Positions 28,481 through 33,201 of a DNA stretch of 33,201 bases are shown here, one piece after another. The stretch lies in the NCBI GenBank assembly GCA_016789955.1, contig JAEUPB010000021.1, forward strand, positions 1 to 33,201, read 5' to 3'. The notes under the pieces are model-generated. The model saw only the letters and a program-made list of their open reading frames with translations. It was not told the origin of the DNA and made no database searches. The stretch is from Rubrivivax sp. (GTDB lineage Bacteria; Pseudomonadota; Gammaproteobacteria; Burkholderiales; Burkholderiaceae_C). Within the stretch, counting starts at the first letter, position 1. Each line of letters opens with the position of its first letter. Position numbers and translations under genes: made by a program.

Positions 28481-29829
28481 ACCCTCGCCGGGCCCTGCTG
28501 CGTTCGCTGATGGCCGCGCCGGCGCTGGGTTCCGGCGCGTGGCTGGCCGTGCCACGCCGTGCGGCGGCGGCCGACTACCGCGCGCTGGTGGTCTTGTCGC
28601 TGACCGGCGGCAATGACGGCAGCAACTGCCTGGTGCCGACCGACGGCGGCTATGCCGACTACCAGCGGGCGCGCGGCGAACTGGCGCTGCCGCGCGCGGG
28701 CCTCGTCGGGCTCCCGGGCCTCGCCGGCGGGCGCGCCTACGGGCTCCATCCGGCGTTGGCCCCGCTCGCGCCGCTGTACGACAGCGGGCGCCTGGCGTGG
28801 ATCGCCAACGTGGGGCCGCTGATCGTGCCGGCCACTGCGGCGCAGGTGATGGACCGCGCGGTGCCGGTGCCACCGTACCTGATGTCGCACTTCGAGCAGA
28901 TCGCGATCCAGCAGGGTTGGGGTGGCGATGCCGACCTGAGCGGCTGGGGCGGCCGCGCGCTCGAGCAGTTGCCGCCGGAGATGCGCTCGCCGCTGTCGGC
29001 CGTGACCTTCGACAGCAACCGCACGCTGGTGCTCGGGCGCCGCTCGAAGGTGTCGTGGATGAGCGGCAACCCGGGGGGGCTGCGCTACTGGGGCCGGGCG
29101 GACCTGTCGCAGCCCGGCCTTCCGCTGACGCGTGACCTGTCGACGCTGCCCGATGGCCAGTACGCGAACGCCTACACCGCCGAGTACGCACGCACGATGA
29201 AAGACACCGTGGCCGATGCGCAGTCGGTCGTGGCCGCCTACCTGGCCGGCGCGGTGCCCGCCAACGACTTCGGGTCGGGCACGCTGGCCGACATCCTGCG
29301 CACGCTGTCGACGGTGCTGCCGGCCTTCCGCGCGGCCGGCCACCGGCGGCAGGTGTTCCTGGTGAACTGGGGTGGCTTCGACACGCACGGGTCGCAGCGC
29401 GGCACGGCCGAGCGAACGCAGGACTACCAGCTCGACCAGTTGGCGCGCGCGATCGCCGGGTTCGACACGGCGAACCGGGCCTCGGGCGTGGACGGCAGCG
29501 TGGTCACGCTCGTGATGTCCGACTTCGGCCGCACGCTGCGCCCCGCCTCGGGCGGCGGCTCCGACCACGCCTGGGGCAACCACTGGTTCGCCTTCGGCAC
29601 GCCGGTCGCGGGCCGGCAGGTGATCGGCACGTTCCCGCAACTCGTGCTGGGCGGCCGCGACGATTTCGACCTCGGGCGCGGCGGCCGCTTCGTGCCGACG
29701 ACGGCCACCGACCAGGTGGCGGCGACGCTGCTGCGCTGGCTGGGCCTGGAGGCGTCGCGCCTGCCCGAGGTGCTGCCGAACCTGGCGAACTTCGCCTCGT
29801 CCGACCTCGGCCTCGTTCACGGCTCCTGA
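28477..29829 (+). CDS. DUF1501 family exported protein (pair B)
   Basis: A 450-aa DUF1501 protein starting with GTG inside the stop of the DUF1800 gene. The leader NPRRALLRSLMAAPALGSGAW with RR resembles a twin-arginine signal, ending near RRAAAAD. Family landmarks are SLTGGNDGSNCLVP, LVNWGGFDTHGSQRG and SDFGRTLRPASGGGSDHAWGNHW, in the same order as pair A. It is shorter at the N-terminus than the longest open frame in this phase, which overlaps the DUF1800 gene. Predicted to be periplasmic; the reaction is unknown. Confidence 0.92.
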   Translation: MNPRRALLRSLMAAPALGSGAWLAVPRRAAAADYRALVVLSLTGGNDGSNCLVPTDGGYADYQRARGELALPRAGLVGLPGLAGGRAYGLHPALAPLAPLYDSGRLAWIANVGPLIVPATAAQVMDRAVPVPPYLMSHFEQIAIQQGWGGDADLSGWGGRALEQLPPEMRSPLSAVTFDSNRTLVLGRRSKVSWMSGNPGGLRYWGRADLSQPGLPLTRDLSTLPDGQYANAYTAEYARTMKDTVADAQSVVAAYLAGAVPANDFGSGTLADILRTLSTVLPAFRAAGHRRQVFLVNWGGFDTHGSQRGTAERTQDYQLDQLARAIAGFDTANRASGVDGSVVTLVMSDFGRTLRPASGGGSDHAWGNHWFAFGTPVAGRQVIGTFPQLVLGGRDDFDLGRGGRFVPTTATDQVAATLLRWLGLEASRLPEVLPNLANFASSDLGLVHGS

Positions 29830-29847
29830 CTGGACACACGGGCCACC

Positions 29848-31881
29848 ATGGCGACCTACCAGGGCACGGCCGGTAACGACGTGATCGACCAGGACGCGCT
29901 GGGCCTGCGCGAGTACACGGAGTTCTTCGGCAACGGCGGCGACGACATCCTGCGCATCCGGCTCGGCGTCGGCATCGGCGGTCCGGGCAACGACACGATC
30001 CGGATCCTCGGCCCCGATCCGATGCCGATCTTCTTCTCGGGCTCGCCCGCCGGCGTCACGGTCGACCTGGCGGCCGGGTACGCGCTCGACGGCTTCGGCG
30101 GCCGCGACACGCTGATCGGGCCGATCTTCCAGATCAACACCTCCGGCTTCGACGACACGCTGCTCGGCAACGCGCTGGACAACCTGTTCGCCACCGGCGG
30201 CGGCCACGACGTGGTCGACGGACGCGGCGGCGTCGATCGCGTCTTCCTGTACCCGCAGACCACCGACGAGTTCATCATCACTGTCTCGGCCGACGGCTCG
30301 ACGGCGACGATCGTCGAACGCGCCAACCCCGCGCGGCGCATGGACCTGACCAGCGTCGAGGAGCTGGACGTCAACGTCGGCGGCGAGCTCACGCGGGTGC
30401 GGCTGGCCGACTTCATCACGGCGCAGGACAAGGCCGTGCAGGGCCTGACCGGCGCGGCGGCGCAGCGCTGGAACGCCGCGTCGCCGATGGGCTCGCCGGT
30501 GGAGGTGACGTTCGGCTTCGTCGGCACGGCCCCCGCCAGTGGGCCGGGTGCCACCGGCTTCCGGGCCTTCGCGGCGGCCGAGCAGGACATTGTGCGGGCG
30601 CTGCTGGCGCAGACGGCCGAGGTCACCGGCCTGTCTTTCCGCGAGGTGGCCGCCGACGTCGCGCAGATGCGTTTCGGCGCGAGTGCCCAGGCCGCGACCC
30701 GCGGTGTGGCCTATGCGCCCGACGTCCCCGGTGCCGACGCGGGCGACGTGTGGATGGACATCGACAGCCTGGCCAACCTCGTGCCCGGCAGCGAAGGCTA
30801 CGCGGCGTTGCTGCACGAGATCGGCCACGCGCTCGGACTGCGCCATCCGCGCAACGTCGATCCGGGCGATCGCTGGGCGATGCAGCTGATGGAGGCCGAC
30901 GACAGTCCATCGGCGACCGTCATGTCCTCTGCGGCGGCCCCGTCGGGGCTGTTCAGGGCCGACTGGGGCGTGCTCGACATCGCGGCGCTGCGCGCGCTGT
31001 ACGGTGCCGATCGGGTGCACACGGTCGGCGACACCTATCGACTGACGGACGCCTCGGCCGCCGCGTGGCTGTGGACCCTCGTCGACGACGGCGGCACCGA
31101 CACGCTCGACCTGTCGGCCACCACGCTCGGCGCGGTGGTCGACTTGCGCGAGGGCCGCACCAGCTCCATCGGCCGCACCCCGGAGGGCCAGGCGGCGCGC
31201 GACAACGTCGGCCTGGCCCTGGGCACGCTGATCGAGAACGTGGTCGGCAGCCCCGACGACGACGCGATCACCGGCAACGACCTCGACAACCGCCTGGAGG
31301 GCGGCAGGGGCAACGACCTGCTGCAGGGCGGCGCCGGCCGCGATGTCGCGGTGTATGGCACGGCACGCGCCGATTTCGACGTGCTGCGCGACGGCTCGCG
31401 CTGGAAGGTGGTGCACCGCGCGGGCACAGACGGTGTCGACACGCTGGAGGGCATCGAGCGCATCCAGTTCTCCGACCGCTTCGTGGCGCTCGACATCCGC
31501 GGTGCGCCGACCGACACCGCCCGGCTGATCGGGGCCCTGTTCGGCAAGGCCTACCTGATCCCGGCCTTCGAGGGCATCGGGATCGGCCTGTTCGAGTCGG
31601 GCCAGTCGATGGTTCAAGTGGCGCAGCTCGCCATCGGAACGCCGCTGTTCGTGCAGCTGGCCGGTTCCGCGGGTACCGCGGATTTCGTGCGCCTGGTCTA
31701 TCGCAACGTGGTCGGACAGTTGCCGACGGAGGGCGAGCTGGCCTACTACCTGGGCCTGCTCGACCGCGGCGAGATTTCGCAGGCGCAGCTGGCGGTGGCC
31801 GCCGCGACGCACCCGCTCAACGATGCGCAGATCGGGCTGGCGGGGCTGGCCGACACGGGCATCGAGTACATCCCGGGCTGA
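29848..31881 (+). CDS. M10-type (serralysin-like) metalloprotease with RTX repeats and a DUF4214-like end
   Basis: A 677-aa secreted protease candidate. The zinc site HEIGHALGLRH (H323, E324, H327, H333) fits the metzincin pattern HExxHxxGxxH, followed by a Met-turn near M359 (TVMSS). Calcium-binding RTX-type nonapeptides appear near the N-terminus (NGGDDILRI, GGHDVVDGRGG) and again after the protease domain (DDDAITGNDLDNRLEGGRGNDLLQGGAGRD). The C-terminus (DFVRLVYRNVVGQLPTEGELAYYLGLL) resembles DUF4214. No Sec signal is visible, consistent with type I secretion by a C-terminal signal. The transporter genes are not in the window. It begins 18 nt after the DUF1501 gene and may share its transcript. 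Confidence 0.85.
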   Translation: MATYQGTAGNDVIDQDALGLREYTEFFGNGGDDILRIRLGVGIGGPGNDTIRILGPDPMPIFFSGSPAGVTVDLAAGYALDGFGGRDTLIGPIFQINTSGFDDTLLGNALDNLFATGGGHDVVDGRGGVDRVFLYPQTTDEFIITVSADGSTATIVERANPARRMDLTSVEELDVNVGGELTRVRLADFITAQDKAVQGLTGAAAQRWNAASPMGSPVEVTFGFVGTAPASGPGATGFRAFAAAEQDIVRALLAQTAEVTGLSFREVAADVAQMRFGASAQAATRGVAYAPDVPGADAGDVWMDIDSLANLVPGSEGYAALLHEIGHALGLRHPRNVDPGDRWAMQLMEADDSPSATVMSSAAAPSGLFRADWGVLDIAALRALYGADRVHTVGDTYRLTDASAAAWLWTLVDDGGTDTLDLSATTLGAVVDLREGRTSSIGRTPEGQAARDNVGLALGTLIENVVGSPDDDAITGNDLDNRLEGGRGNDLLQGGAGRDVAVYGTARADFDVLRDGSRWKVVHRAGTDGVDTLEGIERIQFSDRFVALDIRGAPTDTARLIGALFGKAYLIPAFEGIGIGLFESGQSMVQVAQLAIGTPLFVQLAGSAGTADFVRLVYRNVVGQLPTEGELAYYLGLLDRGEISQAQLAVAAATHPLNDAQIGLAGLADTGIEYIPG

Positions 31882-31968
31882 CACCAGCCGCGGCGGCGCG
31901 CCGGCGCCCCGCGGACCGGCGGCCGCCGCACCCCCACAATCGGCCGCGCCGCCTGTGCGGTTCGGGGG

Positions 31969-32940
31969 ATGCGGATGATCCGGCGCGGAATGGTCTTCGG
32001 GATCCTGCTCGGGCCGGTGTGCGCGGCGCGCGCGCAGGGCCGGCGGCCCGTCATCGGCGTGCTCGAGGCGCGGGCCGCGCCGGCCTCCGGCGACTCGGCC
32101 GTGATGGCCGGCATCAAGGCGGCGCTGACGGCGATCGATCTGCGCGAGGGCGCGCACTACGACCTCGTTGCCCGCTACGGCGTGCAGCCGTCCGACCTCG
32201 ACGCCGCCGCGCGCGAGCTGGTCGCCTTGCAGCCGGCGATGATCCTGACCGTGCTGACTCCGGCCGGCCATGCGGCGCGTCGCGCGACCACGCGCATCCC
32301 GATCCTGCTGGCCGCCGCTGCCGACCCGGTGGCCGTGGGCCTGGTGGACAGCTATGCGAAGCCGGGCGGCAACGTGACCGGCGTCGCAGCGCTGGGCACC
32401 GACACGGCGGCCAAGTGCCTGCAGCTGCTGCGCGAGTGGCTGCCCAAGGCTCGCCGCGTGGGGGCGCTGCTGAACCCGACGGACCCGTACACACCGACGC
32501 TGCGCGCCCGGCTGCAGGAAGCGGCGCGCGACGCGCGCTTCGAACTGCTGGAGGCGCCGGTGGCCGACGCCGACGCCATCGCCCGCATCATGGCCGACTG
32601 GTCCGCGCAGCGCGTGGAGGCGGTGTTCGTGCAGCCCTCGCTGCCCGGCGCGGCGGCGGCGCAGGCCGGCCTCCAGCGGCGGGTGCCGGTTTTCTCGTTC
32701 GCGTCGACCGCGAGCCTGCCCAAGGCCGGCGGGCTGTTCTCGTACGGGGCCTCGTCCGCCAGCGTGTATCAGAAGACGGCCGACTACGTGCGCCGCATCC
32801 TCGATGGCGCGAAGCCGGCCGACCTGCCGGTGCAGCAGCCCGACCGCTACGACCTCGTCATCAACGCAGCCACCGCAAGGTCGCTCGGCCTGACCGTGCC
32901 GGCCTCACTGCGGCTGCGCGCGTCCGAGGTCATCGACTGA
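31969..32940 (+). CDS. ABC transporter substrate-binding protein, ABC_sub_bind family
   Basis: A 323-aa periplasmic binding protein of the ABC_sub_bind group (relatives bind amino acids such as tryptophan or unknown ligands). A Sec signal runs to about ARAQG (residue 23). Landmarks are RRPVIGVLEA, DPVAVGLVDSYAKPGGNVTGV and the C-terminal YDLVINAATARSLGLTVPASL. No permease or ATPase gene is beside it, so it is an orphan here; partners may be outside the window. The ATG at 31969 follows GGGGG, and an ATG at 31975 is also possible. The 87-nt gap before it is GC-rich and nothing else is evident. Confidence 0.9.
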   Translation: MRMIRRGMVFGILLGPVCAARAQGRRPVIGVLEARAAPASGDSAVMAGIKAALTAIDLREGAHYDLVARYGVQPSDLDAAARELVALQPAMILTVLTPAGHAARRATTRIPILLAAAADPVAVGLVDSYAKPGGNVTGVAALGTDTAAKCLQLLREWLPKARRVGALLNPTDPYTPTLRARLQEAARDARFELLEAPVADADAIARIMADWSAQRVEAVFVQPSLPGAAAAQAGLQRRVPVFSFASTASLPKAGGLFSYGASSASVYQKTADYVRRILDGAKPADLPVQQPDRYDLVINAATARSLGLTVPASLRLRASEVID

Positions 32941-33004
32941 CGGTGCGGCGCGGCATCCATCGGGATGCCGGGGGGCTGACGTCCGGACGCGGCGCTTTGC
33001 GGTC

Positions 33005-33201
33005 GTTGAGAGCCTGGCGTGCGTAGGCCTGAGCGGCAAGGCTGTGGGTGTGCCCTCGCAGCGGCTCAGCATCGAGCCGTTGCGTGGTGCTGCGCACCAC
33101 GTCCCCTGCGATGCTCGCTTCTTCGCCCCACCGCGGAACTCGCTCCGCTCACTGCGTTCGCTGTGCTCGAACAATCGCGGTGAGTCAGATCACGAAGCGC
33201 G
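33005..33201. repeat. Hairpin-rich intergenic repeat (incomplete at window edge)
   Basis: Several perfect inverted repeats are packed together: CGGCTC/GAGCCG (33062-33079), CGTGGTGC-TGC-GCACCACG (33083-33101) and CACCGCG/CGCGGTG arms bracketing 33129-33182. The stretch also contains an internally repetitive 'CTCGCTCCGCTCACTGCG' element. I recall similar translated sequence (SERSERSE, GTWCAAPRNGS) turning up as spurious ORFs in Burkholderiales genomes, suggesting a dispersed repeat family. One copy only is seen here. Nothing else is evident from 32941 to 33004. Confidence 0.5.

Noticed and set aside
28462-32271. Minus-strand open frame of 1269 codons
   Set aside because: It lies opposite the DUF1501, M10 and binding-protein genes, with composition typical of a complementary frame.
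32905-33174. Minus-strand ORF 'SERSERSEF ... GTWCAAPRNGS'
   Set aside because: A frame over a hairpin-rich repeat, partly overlapping the binding-protein gene. Treated as a repeat, not a gene.

Overview
This high-GC window most likely comes from a Burkholderiales betaproteobacterium of the Rubrivivax/Leptothrix/Methylibium kind. The placing rests on composition, an exosortase-type C-terminal anchor, a 'DWAE ... PYVYRHYPETGNY' extracytoplasmic module I associate with that order, and paired DUF1800/DUF1501 genes. Genus is not determined. No rRNA, tRNA or CRISPR array was seen.

Left end (1-7206): the attI-proximal end of an integron joined to an SOS-type polymerase gene. Three very similar attC sites (119-243, 674-798, 1098-1226) separate minus-strand cassettes: a cut-off one at the window edge, a small lipoprotein, one with no convincing ORF, and a SnoaL/DUF4440-like protein. 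The array ends at a G/TTAGGC junction (1639-1645) beside a candidate attI. A resident 163-codon gene (1706-2197, minus) lies between attI and the integrase. The integrase gene intI (2396-3832, plus) keeps all catalytic residues and the IntI-specific insert. A strong LexA box (2214-2233) lies over two back-to-back promoter-like sequences. The intI frame runs 151 nt into a 1174-aa error-prone DnaE2/ImuC polymerase gene, with no imuA or imuB between them. The layout suggests that DNA damage could induce cassette recombination and mutagenic synthesis from one operator.

Middle (7230-14639): a DUF1800-DUF1501 pair of exported proteins (minus), a C-type-lectin-like protein with a PEP-CTERM-like tail (plus), and a 929-aa BTAD/NB-ARC/TPR transcriptional regulator (minus).

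Catabolic and transport block (14814-26719): an enolase-superfamily (mandelate racemase subgroup) enzyme and an SMP-30 lactonase run left. An SDR dehydrogenase, a complete SsuABC/TauABC-type importer, a YihU/HIBDH-family reductase, a second importer with two paralogous binding proteins, and a DUF1330 protein run right. Two matching palindromes lie in the divergent promoter region (16836-17030). Dehydrogenase, lactonase, dehydratase-type enzyme and reductase form a plausible oxidative sugar-acid route. The transporter type and a GKTS motif in the reductase make a sulfonated substrate an attractive but unproven idea.

Right end (26813-33201): a second DUF1800-DUF1501 pair with overlapping genes, an M10/RTX metalloprotease-like protein with a DUF4214-like end, an orphan ABC_sub_bind lipid/amino-acid-type binding protein, and a hairpin-rich intergenic repeat at the edge.
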